Positions 24,384 to 32,357 of a DNA stretch of 32,588 bases are shown here, in pieces; positions within the stretch are counted from its first letter, which is position 1, and each line of letters starts with the position of its first letter. Location of the stretch: contig UREN01000021.1 of assembly GCA_900546885.1 (NCBI GenBank), positions 1-32,588 of the forward strand. Direction: 5' to 3'. A program made the position numbers and the translations under genes. The notes beneath the pieces were generated by a model, which worked only from the letters and a program-made list of their open reading frames with translations, did not search any database and had not been told where the DNA came from. Source of the stretch: an uncultured Oscillospiraceae bacterium (GTDB lineage: Bacteria > Bacillota > Clostridia > Oscillospirales > Ruminococcaceae).

Positions 24384-24821
24384 TCAAAGGCCCAGCTTCT
24401 TCCGAAAGGCGGGCACAAACTGCCGCGAGATCACGGCTTTTTCCCCGTTCGACAGCGTGGCCAGCAAGCGGCCGCCAAAATCGGGCCGCAGGGCGCGGAT
24501 GTGGTCAAAATTCAAAAGCAGAGATTTGCCCGCCCGCAAAAACCCTGCGCCCGCCAGGCGCTGCTCCAGCTCGTACAGGCGAAGCTCTGTCTCATACACA
24601 CCTTCCGCCGTGTAGAAAAATGTGCGCCTGTCGGCCGTGTCGGCATACAGCACATCCGCCGCGTTCAAAATGTGCGTTTCCCCGCCCCGCTGGCCGGTGA
24701 GCTTTTCATCGTACACACGCAGCAGGGCCAGCAGGTCCGTCACCTCCCGGCTCAGCCTGGCACAGCGGATGGTAACGGAGGTTTCTTCATACGCGCTGTT
24801 CTGGTCGATATCAATTTTCAT
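24384..24821 (-). CDS. LytTR-family DNA-binding regulator
   Basis: A 145-residue transcription factor. Residues 1-45 are a short N-terminal region without a receiver domain. Residues 45-145 are a LytTR domain: HILNAADVLYADTADRRTFF, FLRAGKSLLLNFDHIRALRP, LATLSNGEKAVISRQFVPAF. Absence of a phospho-acceptor domain and pairing with a DUF3021 membrane protein place it in the stand-alone LytTR regulatory system class. ATG at 24821 has AGGGGG upstream. It has its own promoter (24844-24873). Confidence 0.9.
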   Translation of the reverse strand: MKIDIDQNSAYEETSVTIRCARLSREVTDLLALLRVYDEKLTGQRGGETHILNAADVLYADTADRRTFFYTAEGVYETELRLYELEQRLAGAGFLRAGKSLLLNFDHIRALRPDFGGRLLATLSNGEKAVISRQFVPAFRKKLGL

Positions 24822-24843
24822 GCCGCCTGCCCCCTTTGGCTCT

Positions 24844-24873
24844 ATCATACGCCAGCTGCGCTGTGCCCGGCAA
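24844..24873 (-). promoter_or_regulatory. Promoter of the LytTR-DUF3021 operon
   Basis: Minus-strand TTGCCG (24868-24873), an 18-base spacer and TATGAT (24844-24849), with a leader of under 20 nt. Confidence 0.6.
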
Positions 24874-24913
24874 GTGCTTTTGCGCAAGCTGCGCAGGCGC
24901 GCGCGTCACCTGC

Positions 24914-24966
24914 AAAAAAACAGGCCTCAGGCGCGCTGACGGCGCACTGCGCTCTCATGCCTGTTT
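24914..24966 (-). terminator. Rho-independent terminator of the tmcAL-kinase unit
   Basis: On the minus strand AAACAGGC (24966-24959) pairs with GCCTGTTT (24925-24918), enclosing a GCGC-rich inner stem, and is followed by a run of seven T (24920-24914). Confidence 0.75.
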
Positions 24967-25027
24967 CAAAGGCAATGCGCTTTGCGTCAACACGCCCAAG
25001 GCCGGGGCCTTGCGGCTTTTTTCCCTA

Positions 25028-25543
25028 TTACAGCGCCGCCAGCACGGCGGCCGCCGCCTCGCCGGGTGAAAGGTGCGTGGTGTCCACCGTGCAGGGCGCC
25101 CAGGCATACTTTTCGCGGTAGCACAATGCGCGGGCCAAAGCGTCTGCGCCGCGCAGGCGGGCATCCACATCCTTTTGCACACGGGCGGCCAGTGCCTCGT
25201 GGCTTGCCATAAGCGTAATAAGCCTGGGCGAAAACAACCCTGCCGGCAGCCGGCCCAGCACCTGCTGCACAATATCCGGCGTTTGCATCACCCAGCAGAA
25301 CACCACCGTGCGGCAGGCCGTGCAGCGGCCATAGCTTTCCAGCATGTGCGCAATGTTGGAAAGCACCAGCTCTTTTGTCTCTGGCGTAACCGTGAACGGC
25401 TCCAGCATCCAACACCAGTCGCCGTCCAGAAAGGCGGCGGGCGCACAAAGGCGCACCAGCTGGCGGCACACGGCCGTTTTGCCCACGCCCATGGGGCCGT
25501 TCACCAAAATAAGGCGCTTGGCATGCGCCTGTGCGTTTTCCAC
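25028..25543 (-). CDS. P-loop ATPase/kinase-like protein
   Basis: A 171-residue protein with a Walker A GPMGVGKTAV near residue 15, in the sequence RLILVNGPMGVGKT. A FLDGDWCWMLEPF segment follows, typical of small nucleoside- or antibiotic-kinase-like AAA proteins. The phosphate acceptor is unknown. There is no ATG; GTG at 25543 has AAGGGG eight bases upstream. GTG at 25552, overlapping the tmcAL stop as GTGA, is the alternative. It is translationally linked to tmcAL and ends before a terminator. Confidence 0.75.
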   Translation of the reverse strand: MENAQAHAKRLILVNGPMGVGKTAVCRQLVRLCAPAAFLDGDWCWMLEPFTVTPETKELVLSNIAHMLESYGRCTACRTVVFCWVMQTPDIVQQVLGRLPAGLFSPRLITLMASHEALAARVQKDVDARLRGADALARALCYREKYAWAPCTVDTTHLSPGEAAAAVLAAL

Positions 25544-25548
25544 CGTTT

Positions 25549-26790
25549 TCACCCCTTTGGCGGCGCAATGAATTTCTGCGTGTAGGCCGTGCCCATGGGC
25601 CGCGGCGAAGCCAGGCACAAAGCTGCAAAATCTTCCGCTGCGGCGTGCAGCGCCGCAACCTGCGCCGCGGGCGGCGACGCCTTTTCCAGCACAGCCAGCG
25701 AGGCCGAAAGCGGCAGGCTGGCCGCCTGTTTTGCCTGTTGCAGCACAGCAAGGCCCGCTTCGCCCGCACCCAGCACATGCAGGTAGGGCAGAGCGGGCAG
25801 GCCCGCGGGCACGCCCAGCGCCGCGTCCAGTGCAAAACGGCGCAGGCGGGCCGTGGCATAGCGCTTTGTTTTCAACAGTTCCAGCAGCTGCCCGGCCGTG
25901 CCAGCCTGCCGCACCGCGGCGGCCAGCCGGTTTTCCAGCCCTTCGCCCGCGCCGCGCACATGGGCAAACCCCTGTGCACAGCCCGCGCGCAGGCGGCACA
26001 GCAGGGCTGTGGAAAAGCGCGCTTCTTCCAGCACAGCCCCCTGTTGCTGGGCACAAAGGTACAGCGCCAGCGCCGCCTGCGGCACATAGGGCTCCAGCGC
26101 TTCCATGCCGCTGCGCTGCGCAAGGGCCCGCAACGCTGTGGCGCTGGCAAACCCGGCGGCCTGCCGTGCGGCGCGCAGGCTGGAAAACGTCTGCTGTGCC
26201 GCCCCGGCGCCCAGAGGCGCGCCGTGTGCCGCGCCCCGGCGCGCCAGCGCCAGCGGCTGCAAAGCGCTTTTCTGCGTCAAAATAGCCTTACAGTACTCCA
26301 CGCCCAAAATATCGTTCGGGCTTGCCAAAAGGTCCCCCGCGCCCTCACACACGGCCTGTGCGGCCTGCTGGCGCGCGGCGGCAAAGGGCAGGCCTGCGGC
26401 AAGCCCTTCGCGCAGGCGCCCGGCAAATACGGGCCCCACCAGGGCCTTTGCCGCGCGCAGGTGTGCGGCGGCGTCCGGCGTTTCGGCGCCATAGCACAGC
26501 GCCTGCACGCAGCCCAGGGCGCCCAGCGCACGCACCCCGGCAGCGGCAAAGGCCTCGGCACTGGCCGCCGCGTACGGCGCGGGCAGGCACATCACCAGGT
26601 CTGCCCCGCACGCAAGCGCCGCCTGTGCGCGCACCTGCACGGGCATCAGCGCCAGGCTGCCCCGCTGCACCACGCCGGGGCTCATCACGCACACCACGGC
26701 GTCGAAGCCCAGCGCGCGCACCTGCCTGATTTGGTGTGCATGCCCGTTGTGAAACGGGTTGTATTCAGCAATGATGCCTGCAACGCGCAT
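25549..26790 (-). CDS. tmcAL: tRNA(Met) cytidine acetate ligase
   Basis: Activates acetate with ATP and acetylates the wobble cytidine of elongator tRNA-Met (ac4C34). The 413-residue product has the nucleotidyltransferase-like N-terminus GIIAEYNPFHNGHAHQIRQV, the VVQRGSLAL loop, and the SPNDILGVEYCKAI motif near residue 170. The C-terminal RNA-binding part is Ala-rich. ATG at 26790 has GAGGAGG upstream; the frame continues to 26823 without a better site. It is divergent from ackA, and both proteins handle acetate, which may be coincidental. Confidence 0.93.
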   Translation of the reverse strand: MRVAGIIAEYNPFHNGHAHQIRQVRALGFDAVVCVMSPGVVQRGSLALMPVQVRAQAALACGADLVMCLPAPYAAASAEAFAAAGVRALGALGCVQALCYGAETPDAAAHLRAAKALVGPVFAGRLREGLAAGLPFAAARQQAAQAVCEGAGDLLASPNDILGVEYCKAILTQKSALQPLALARRGAAHGAPLGAGAAQQTFSSLRAARQAAGFASATALRALAQRSGMEALEPYVPQAALALYLCAQQQGAVLEEARFSTALLCRLRAGCAQGFAHVRGAGEGLENRLAAAVRQAGTAGQLLELLKTKRYATARLRRFALDAALGVPAGLPALPYLHVLGAGEAGLAVLQQAKQAASLPLSASLAVLEKASPPAAQVAALHAAAEDFAALCLASPRPMGTAYTQKFIAPPKG

Positions 26791-26860
26791 GCCTCGCCCT
26801 CCTCTCTGCCTGCCGGGCCGCAAAAACGGCCTGGCCGCCCGTTTTCGGGCCGGTTGGCCC

Positions 26861-26889
26861 TTGAAAACCGGTTTTTCTCATTATATAAT
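26861..26889 (+). promoter_or_regulatory. ackA promoter, with a mirrored -10 facing tmcAL
   Basis: TTGAAA (26861-26866), a 17-base spacer and TATAAT (26884-26889). The spacer contains the perfect palindrome AAAACCGGTTTT (26864-26875). The -10 is part of the palindrome ATTATATAAT (26880-26889), so a minus-strand TATAAT (26880-26885) faces tmcAL; its -35 is poor. Confidence 0.75.
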
Positions 26890-26942
26890 AAATTCGGCAA
26901 AGAAAAAAGGTGCCGTGCGCACCGGAATGTTGGAGGAAAGAC

Positions 26943-28145
26943 ATGAAAGTACTGGTTATCAACTGCGGTTCCAGTTCACTGAAGTATCAGCTGATCGACA
27001 TGGACGGCGAGGCCGTGCTGTGCAAGGGCCTGTGCGAGCGCATTGGCATTGAGGGCTCGAAAATTGTGCACAAGGCGCACGGCAAAGAGTGGGAAGAAGA
27101 AGTGCCCTTCCCCACCCACACGGAGGCCTTCATGAAAGTGGTGGAAATGATGACCACCGGCGAGGGCGCCGTGGTGAAAGATAAGAGCGAGATTAGCGCC
27201 ATTGGCCACCGCGTGGTGCAGGGCGCAGAGTTCTTCACGAAATCTGAAATTGTCACAGACGCCATCATTGACAAAATTGAAGAGATTGCCCCCCTGGCCC
27301 CGGTGCACAACATGGCACATGTGCAGGGCCTGCGCAGCGCAAAGGCTGTGTTTGGCGCCAGCGTGCCGAACGTGGTGGTGTTTGACACCACGTTCCACCA
27401 GACAATGCCGCCGAAGGCATATATGTACGGTGTGCCGTACGAGATGTATGAAAAGTATTCCATCCGCCGCTATGGCGCACACGGCACCAGCCACCGCTAT
27501 GTAAGCATGGCGGCCGCGCAGTACCTTGGCAAAGATGCGAAGGATATTAAAATGGTCACCTGCCATTTGGGCAACGGCAGCAGCATCACCGCCGTGGACG
27601 GCGGCAAATGTGTGGACACCAGCATGGGCCTCACCCCGTTGGCAGGCGTGCTGATGGGCACACGCTGCGGCGACATTGACCCCAGCGTGGTGACGTATAT
27701 GGAGCAGAAGCTGGGCATTCACGGGCAGGAGATGGCCGATTACCTGAACAAGAAAAGCGGCCTGCTGGGCATTTCCGGCGTTTCCAGCGATAAACGCGAT
27801 GTAGAAAAGGCTGCCGCAGAGGGCAATGCCCGCGCCAAGCTGGCCAGCGATATGCTGAACTATCAAATCAAAAAATATGTGGGCGCCTATGCGGCGGCCA
27901 TGGGCGGCATCGACTGCCTGGTGTTCACCGGCGGCATTGGCGAAAACGACGGCTATGTGCGCAGCGAAGTGTGCAAGAATATGGAGTTCCTGGGCATTTC
28001 CATTGATGCGGAAAAGAACAAGCTGCGCGGGCTGGACATCAACGACATCACCGGCGAAGGCAGCCGCGTGAAGGTGCTTGTGGTGTGCACCAACGAAGAG
28101 CTGATGATTGCGCGCGACACCAAAGCGCTGGTAGAGGCCATGTAA
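26943..28145 (+). CDS. ackA: Acetate kinase
   Basis: Interconverts acetyl-phosphate plus ADP and acetate plus ATP, the ATP-yielding last step of acetate fermentation. The 400-residue length is typical. Signature 1 is VLVINCGSSSLKYQLI (3-18). FDTTFHQTMP contains the catalytic Asp (about 148), then YGAHGTSHRYVS follows, signature 2. The phosphate-binding HLGNGSSITAVDGGK lies near residue 208. GGAGGAAAG precedes the ATG at 26943. Phosphotransacetylase (pta) is not adjacent. It ends in a strong terminator. Confidence 0.98.
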   Translation: MKVLVINCGSSSLKYQLIDMDGEAVLCKGLCERIGIEGSKIVHKAHGKEWEEEVPFPTHTEAFMKVVEMMTTGEGAVVKDKSEISAIGHRVVQGAEFFTKSEIVTDAIIDKIEEIAPLAPVHNMAHVQGLRSAKAVFGASVPNVVVFDTTFHQTMPPKAYMYGVPYEMYEKYSIRRYGAHGTSHRYVSMAAAQYLGKDAKDIKMVTCHLGNGSSITAVDGGKCVDTSMGLTPLAGVLMGTRCGDIDPSVVTYMEQKLGIHGQEMADYLNKKSGLLGISGVSSDKRDVEKAAAEGNARAKLASDMLNYQIKKYVGAYAAAMGGIDCLVFTGGIGENDGYVRSEVCKNMEFLGISIDAEKNKLRGLDINDITGEGSRVKVLVVCTNEELMIARDTKALVEAM

Positions 28146-28230
28146 GGCCAGCTTTTTTCCATGCAGGCCGGGCACGGTGCCGTTTTGGCCTGTGTGCCCG
28201 CCTGGGCGCTATTTCCCTAACCCATAAAGC

Positions 28231-28268
28231 AAGCGCCCCGCGTTCGGTTCGAACGCGGGGCGCTTTTG
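28231..28268. terminator. Bidirectional rho-independent terminator
   Basis: A perfect 16-bp stem (28231-28246 with 28250-28265), GTT loop and CTTTTG tail, between the convergent ackA and surface-protein genes. Confidence 0.93.
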
Positions 28269-28291
28269 TTTGTCTGCTGCCTGTGTGCCGC

Positions 28292-31200
28292 TTACACCGA
28301 AGTTTTGGGGTTGCCCTTTTCCCCGCTGCCGCCGGGCGCAGGCGGTGTGGTGCCCTCTTCATACAGCTGGTAGCGCAGGTGGACGGTGGTGCTGTTCCCT
28401 TCCGCGTCCGTCACCACTACCTCTATGGTGTAGTGCGTCACACGGCTCTTATCCAGCCCCGTTACCTCCTTACCCGTGCTGTCCTTGATCACCACGCTCA
28501 CATTGCTGCCCGCCGGGATATTGTACCGCCCGTTCACCAGTTCTTCCACTTCTGCCTGTGTCAGCGTGACGTTCTCTACCTTCTCGTAAACCACGTCTTT
28601 ATAATTCTGGTGCACAAGCCCGTCTTCCCCCTGGTGCGGCTTATCCTCCGGCTGCAGCGTGCCCGTGCCCGGCTTATCTTCGCCGTTCCCGTCCTTCTCC
28701 GGCTCGCCCGGCTGCCCCGGCTTGATGCTCACCTCCGGCGGGTCTTTCACGATATAATCCAGGTCTACCGTTGTGCTGTTCCCGTTCGCGTCCTCTACCT
28801 TTACATGGATGACATAATCGCCCGGCTTCGAAAGGTCGATGCCCTGGTCTGTAATGTCATTGCCGTCTTTGTCATAGATTACCACTTCCCCCGGCGTCAG
28901 CAGGTTCCCCTGGTTATCTTTGAACACATACCGGTCATTGATAAGCGCTTTTGCATCATCCTTGTCAAACGCAGCCCCCGGCTCTGTCGGCCGCACCAGT
29001 TTATCGTGGATATAGCTGTCCAGCTTGCCGCTGCCGTCCGGGTTTGGCTCTACCTTATCCGGTTCCAGCGGCTTGCCGCTCTCTCCGCCGCCCGGCTGTT
29101 CCGGCCTTATCACCACCTCCGGCGGGTCTGTGGTGGGCAGCCCTCCGCCCGGAAGGTCTGCGCCGTCCAGCTCAATGGCGGTGCCCTCGCTGTCTGTATA
29201 GTTCGTGCTGCCGTAGTGCTTGGCCTCTATGACAAACTTTCCATCCGGGCGGGACGGGATGGCCGGGTAACCGCCCTGCGTGAAGTTCAGCGTCACGCTG
29301 GCCGTGCGGTAGGCATAGCCGTCCGCATCCGTCTGGCTGAGAAGTTTTGCAAGTTCCACCGGCGCGCCCACTGCAACGCCGTTGATGTAAAACTGCACAT
29401 ATCCGTCCGGCGCATCGCAGGTTAGGGCCTCACCCGCCTGCGGCTTCACGTTTGCCGTAAGCGTCAGCGTCTCTGTTTGATCCACACCGGTTGTCTGGTA
29501 AATAAAGTCTGTCACGCGGCTGGCCGCAGGCTCTATTTGTGCCTTTAGCAGCGCACGGTGCCCCCAAAATGTCCTCTCAAATTCAGAGCCCGGCGTTGCA
29601 AACTGGCTGGAATTGATGGTGAGCTCGTAGCTGCCCGCATTCTTGAACGGCGCCGTATTGCTCATTTCCCCTGTGGGCTGCCCGTCTTTATCCAGATACC
29701 GCCGCGCTTCCGGCGTCATTGCCGATGCATCTGTCAGCTTCTCCCCTTCCGGCTGCTGGGCATCGATGCCCTGCACCGCAATTTCTTGCTTCAGGGCCTC
29801 CCAGCTGATGGCTATGCCATCGTACCGCTTGTTCAGCTGCCTGCGCAGCTCTTCGCTGAACTGGTTCTCATCCACTTCAAACAAAACATATTGCTTTGCC
29901 GTGCTGCCCTGCCCTGCATTCGGCACCACGAACGGATATTCTGCATTATATTCGCTGCCGTCTTCTTTTTTCACACGCACCTTGCCAATTGATACTTCCT
30001 GCCCTTTGGCAGATTCCGGCAGCCAAAAGTACAGCTTTTTATCTGCGTCGATGATATTGGCAAGCCCATATGCGGGTTCCAGCGGCTTGCCCCCGATGCT
30101 TACCTCGAAGTCAATTACCTTCCCGTTAGCTATGTCTTCATAGCCGCTCAGGTCAATTTCCACCATCGTCAGCTTTTCCCCGCTGGCGCTCTCGACGCTC
30201 GCGCCCTGGAAGCTCAGGCCGTCCACGCCGCCGCTTTGCTTGCCCACAGGGAATGAGCCGCCTGTCACCACAACCTTACCGCCGCGCACACCCACATCAT
30301 AAGAAGAAGATGTGCGTTTGGCTATCGGCTTCAGCGTACCGCCAGTAATGCGTATTTCATGTGCTGTAGTGGCATCGCCGTGGCCCAGGTTGTTCGCATT
30401 GTAGCAACCGCTGCCTATGGCATTGCCATGGGTGTATCCATATGCCTCTGTATAGCCACCATTTACTGTAATGTCACCGGGGATAGGCGCATGCGGTGTT
30501 GTACTGGTGCCGCATGCCGGGCATTTACCCCAACGCGCCTTGACTGCACCATCCAAGGGCGTACTACGGTAAATCGAACATCCATTGCGGTATCCTCCGC
30601 CGATACCCGCACCATGGTAGCTACCATAGGCTGTGATGCGCCCACCGTTGATGGTAACGCCGCCGCCCTCCAGCACACAGCCCGTACCGCCACCGATGCC
30701 GCCGCCAATGCCTGCGCCACATAAAACGCCGCTGTTATTTGGAGATGTAGCATGCGCCTCCAAAATGCCGCCCTCTATGGTAATTCCACCACCGTCTTCA
30801 GCCATGCCACCGCCAATGCTAGCGCTAGAATAGCCGCTGTTTGTAACCAATTTGCCCGGGGCCTCACTATCCATTTTCCACAGCGGGTCGCCCTGCTTCA
30901 ATTCCGTGCCGTTTTTCAGCGTGCAGTCATACGGCACGCGCCCCTGTTCGGGCGTGATGGCTTCGCCTGCCGCCGTCTGGTTCCACACGCTGTCGTCTAT
31001 CACCAGCACAGAGCCCTCGCCGCAGCGCAGCGCCGGCCGTTCAGTGTTGGCGGGCGTGACGGTAAGCGTGTTTACGCTGCCGTCCGCCAGCGTCAGGTGC
31101 ACGCTGGTGCGCTTTTCCGGCAGAATCTCATACCCGCGCGTGGCCGGCGTGCCGTCTGCCGTGCCGTTGAGGTTGGTGACAATGTCAAACGGGATGGGCG

Positions 31201-31801
31201 CCGCAATGGCAACGCCGTTAAGCGTGATGTTCGCATGCACCCCTGCCGCCACCTGCAGGCCGTAGTTGTCCTTCGATGTGCCCGTTACCGTAACTGCACT
31301 CTCTGTTTTCAAAACAATAAGGTTGGCAAATGACCCTGCCGATGAGGTAGTCCCACTTTTCACGGCAGTCGTGGCCACGCCAGTTTTTATCTCATAGTCC
31401 ACGCCTTCCACCAGCGGCTGGCCGTCGTCCGCCGTGATGGTAAGGCCCGTGACATCCGCAAGGCTGGCCGCCTGCGGCACTGCCGCCGCCTGCACAGCGG
31501 CCTCCTGTTCCGCCCCGGCCTGCCCTGCGGCATCCTCTGCCGGTTGGCCCGCCTGCGTCCCCTCTTCTTTCAGGGAAGATTCATCAGCCGGAATTTCCGG
31601 CTGATGCGACAGTGCACTGTCGGCCGTCTCTTCACTTCCCGGGCTGCTCTGCCCTTCTTCCTGCGCCTGCCAGGTGCCGCTTTGTGGCCCGGAAGCCGCC
31701 GCACCCGGCGCCGCCTCGGCAAACGCGCCTGCGCACACCGATATGCTCAGCGCCAACGCCGCCACCAGCGCGCACAGCCGCTGTGCCGCTTTCCTCTTCA
31801 T
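28292..31801 (-). CDS. Large secreted surface protein: glycine-rich repeat region and Ig-like C-terminal repeats
   Basis: 1169 residues. A signal peptide (1-28, cleavage after AFA) is followed by an acidic Gln/Glu-rich low-complexity region to about 110. At about 310-520 is a Gly-rich region of recurring GAGIGGG and GGITIEGG units, suggesting a parallel beta-helix. An Ig-like domain lies at about 745-885. Two related modules (about 890-1018 and 1019-1150) each start DPPEV and end in a DANGNSTTVDL-like strand. The C-terminus is GNPKTSV with no LPxTG motif, hydrophobic helix or charged tail. The start at 31801 has AAGGAG at correct spacing. Probably a secreted adhesin or glycan-binding protein; the ligand is unknown. 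Confidence 0.85.
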   Translation of the reverse strand: MKRKAAQRLCALVAALALSISVCAGAFAEAAPGAAASGPQSGTWQAQEEGQSSPGSEETADSALSHQPEIPADESSLKEEGTQAGQPAEDAAGQAGAEQEAAVQAAAVPQAASLADVTGLTITADDGQPLVEGVDYEIKTGVATTAVKSGTTSSAGSFANLIVLKTESAVTVTGTSKDNYGLQVAAGVHANITLNGVAIAAPIPFDIVTNLNGTADGTPATRGYEILPEKRTSVHLTLADGSVNTLTVTPANTERPALRCGEGSVLVIDDSVWNQTAAGEAITPEQGRVPYDCTLKNGTELKQGDPLWKMDSEAPGKLVTNSGYSSASIGGGMAEDGGGITIEGGILEAHATSPNNSGVLCGAGIGGGIGGGTGCVLEGGGVTINGGRITAYGSYHGAGIGGGYRNGCSIYRSTPLDGAVKARWGKCPACGTSTTPHAPIPGDITVNGGYTEAYGYTHGNAIGSGCYNANNLGHGDATTAHEIRITGGTLKPIAKRTSSSYDVGVRGGKVVVTGGSFPVGKQSGGVDGLSFQGASVESASGEKLTMVEIDLSGYEDIANGKVIDFEVSIGGKPLEPAYGLANIIDADKKLYFWLPESAKGQEVSIGKVRVKKEDGSEYNAEYPFVVPNAGQGSTAKQYVLFEVDENQFSEELRRQLNKRYDGIAISWEALKQEIAVQGIDAQQPEGEKLTDASAMTPEARRYLDKDGQPTGEMSNTAPFKNAGSYELTINSSQFATPGSEFERTFWGHRALLKAQIEPAASRVTDFIYQTTGVDQTETLTLTANVKPQAGEALTCDAPDGYVQFYINGVAVGAPVELAKLLSQTDADGYAYRTASVTLNFTQGGYPAIPSRPDGKFVIEAKHYGSTNYTDSEGTAIELDGADLPGGGLPTTDPPEVVIRPEQPGGGESGKPLEPDKVEPNPDGSGKLDSYIHDKLVRPTEPGAAFDKDDAKALINDRYVFKDNQGNLLTPGEVVIYDKDGNDITDQGIDLSKPGDYVIHVKVEDANGNSTTVDLDYIVKDPPEVSIKPGQPGEPEKDGNGEDKPGTGTLQPEDKPHQGEDGLVHQNYKDVVYEKVENVTLTQAEVEELVNGRYNIPAGSNVSVVIKDSTGKEVTGLDKSRVTHYTIEVVVTDAEGNSTTVHLRYQLYEEGTTPPAPGGSGEKGNPKTSV

Positions 31802-31884
31802 GTGCATTTCTCCTTCCAATTCCTATCTGCCCTGCCCCTTGCCGCGTTATATCCCGGCCGGGGGAAGAAGCATTTCTGGCGCTT

Positions 31885-31914
31885 ATTATAGCATATGTTG
31901 TGGTTGCCTTTCAA
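31885..31914 (-). promoter_or_regulatory. Promoter of the surface-protein gene
   Basis: Minus-strand TTGAAA (31909-31914), an 18-base spacer and an extended -10 TGCTATAAT (hexamer 31885-31890). An inverted repeat GGTTG-CCTTT-CAACC (31902-31916) spans the -35 and may be an operator. Confidence 0.75.
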
Positions 31915-31940
31915 CCAAATACAGTCAATTGTTTATACAG

Positions 31941-31980
31941 AAAAGGCCGGGGCAGAGAATTACCCCTGCCCCGGCCTTTT
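31941..31980 (-). terminator. Rho-independent terminator of the HPr-like gene
   Basis: A 15-bp stem (31941-31955 with 31966-31980) with a 10-base loop, ending in four T on either strand. It sits 42 bases past the HPr-like stop. Confidence 0.88.
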
Positions 31981-32022
31981 CCGGCATATCGTTTTTCCTG
32001 CTTTTCACGCCCACGGGCGCCC

Positions 32023-32241
32023 TTAGCTGATGGCGTTGAACACATGCTCGAGCTCGCGCTCGTTCTCACTCACCAGCATCACGGGTTTTGTGTAATCCAG
32101 GCTCATCAGGCCCAAAATGCTTTTGGCGTCAGCAATGCTTCCCTTTGCATCGTGCACGCCGATATCGTCGCAGCACCCGGACGCCGCGTTCATGATGTTT
32201 TTTACCTCAGTAAAGCTGGAAATCTTCACTTGCTTGACCAT
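32023..32241 (-). CDS. HPr-like protein lacking the phospho-histidine
   Basis: A 72-residue protein with the HPr fold pattern but a changed active site. The regulatory-serine helix is intact (DAKSILGLMSLDY, Ser41, aligning with Ser46 of Bacillus HPr). The GIHARPA loop that carries His15 is absent: the N-terminus reads VKISSFTEVKNIMNAASG. It cannot act in PTS phosphotransfer at that site, but could be a Ser-phosphorylated partner of CcpA, like Crh, or a structural paralogue. The start at 32241 follows AGAAAGGA. It has a roughly 98-nt structured leader. Confidence 0.85.
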   Translation of the reverse strand: MVKQVKISSFTEVKNIMNAASGCCDDIGVHDAKGSIADAKSILGLMSLDYTKPVMLVSENERELEHVFNAIS

Positions 32242-32357
32242 AATGCATGTTCCTTTCTTCTCGCAAATGCGAAATGTTTCGGTAAGGACATTTTCTTCTA
32301 TTTCGGGCCACCCCTCTTTTGGTTTCCCTCGTCCTTACATTGTGCATTATAGCACAA
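32242..32357 (-). promoter_or_regulatory. Promoter and structured leader of the HPr-like gene
   Basis: The perfect inverted repeat TTGTGC-N6-GCACAA (32340-32357) encloses a minus-strand TATAAT (32346-32351); no clear -35. Transcription would start near 32339. The leader begins with GTAAGGAC (32338-32331), complementary to GTCCTTAC (32289-32282), and then has small hairpins CGAAA/TTTCG and CGCA/TGCG before the ribosome binding site. Confidence 0.6.

Noticed and set aside
25005..25022. A perfect CAAGGCC/GGCCTTG hairpin followed by T6 on the plus strand as a terminator
   Set aside because: No plus-strand gene precedes it, and on the minus strand it lacks a T-run. The minus-strand terminator at 24914-24966 is better.
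29081..31600. The glycine-rich and proline-rich parts of the surface protein as a CRISPR or DNA repeat array
   Set aside because: The repetition is at the protein level with irregular spacing; there are no regularly spaced identical DNA repeats.
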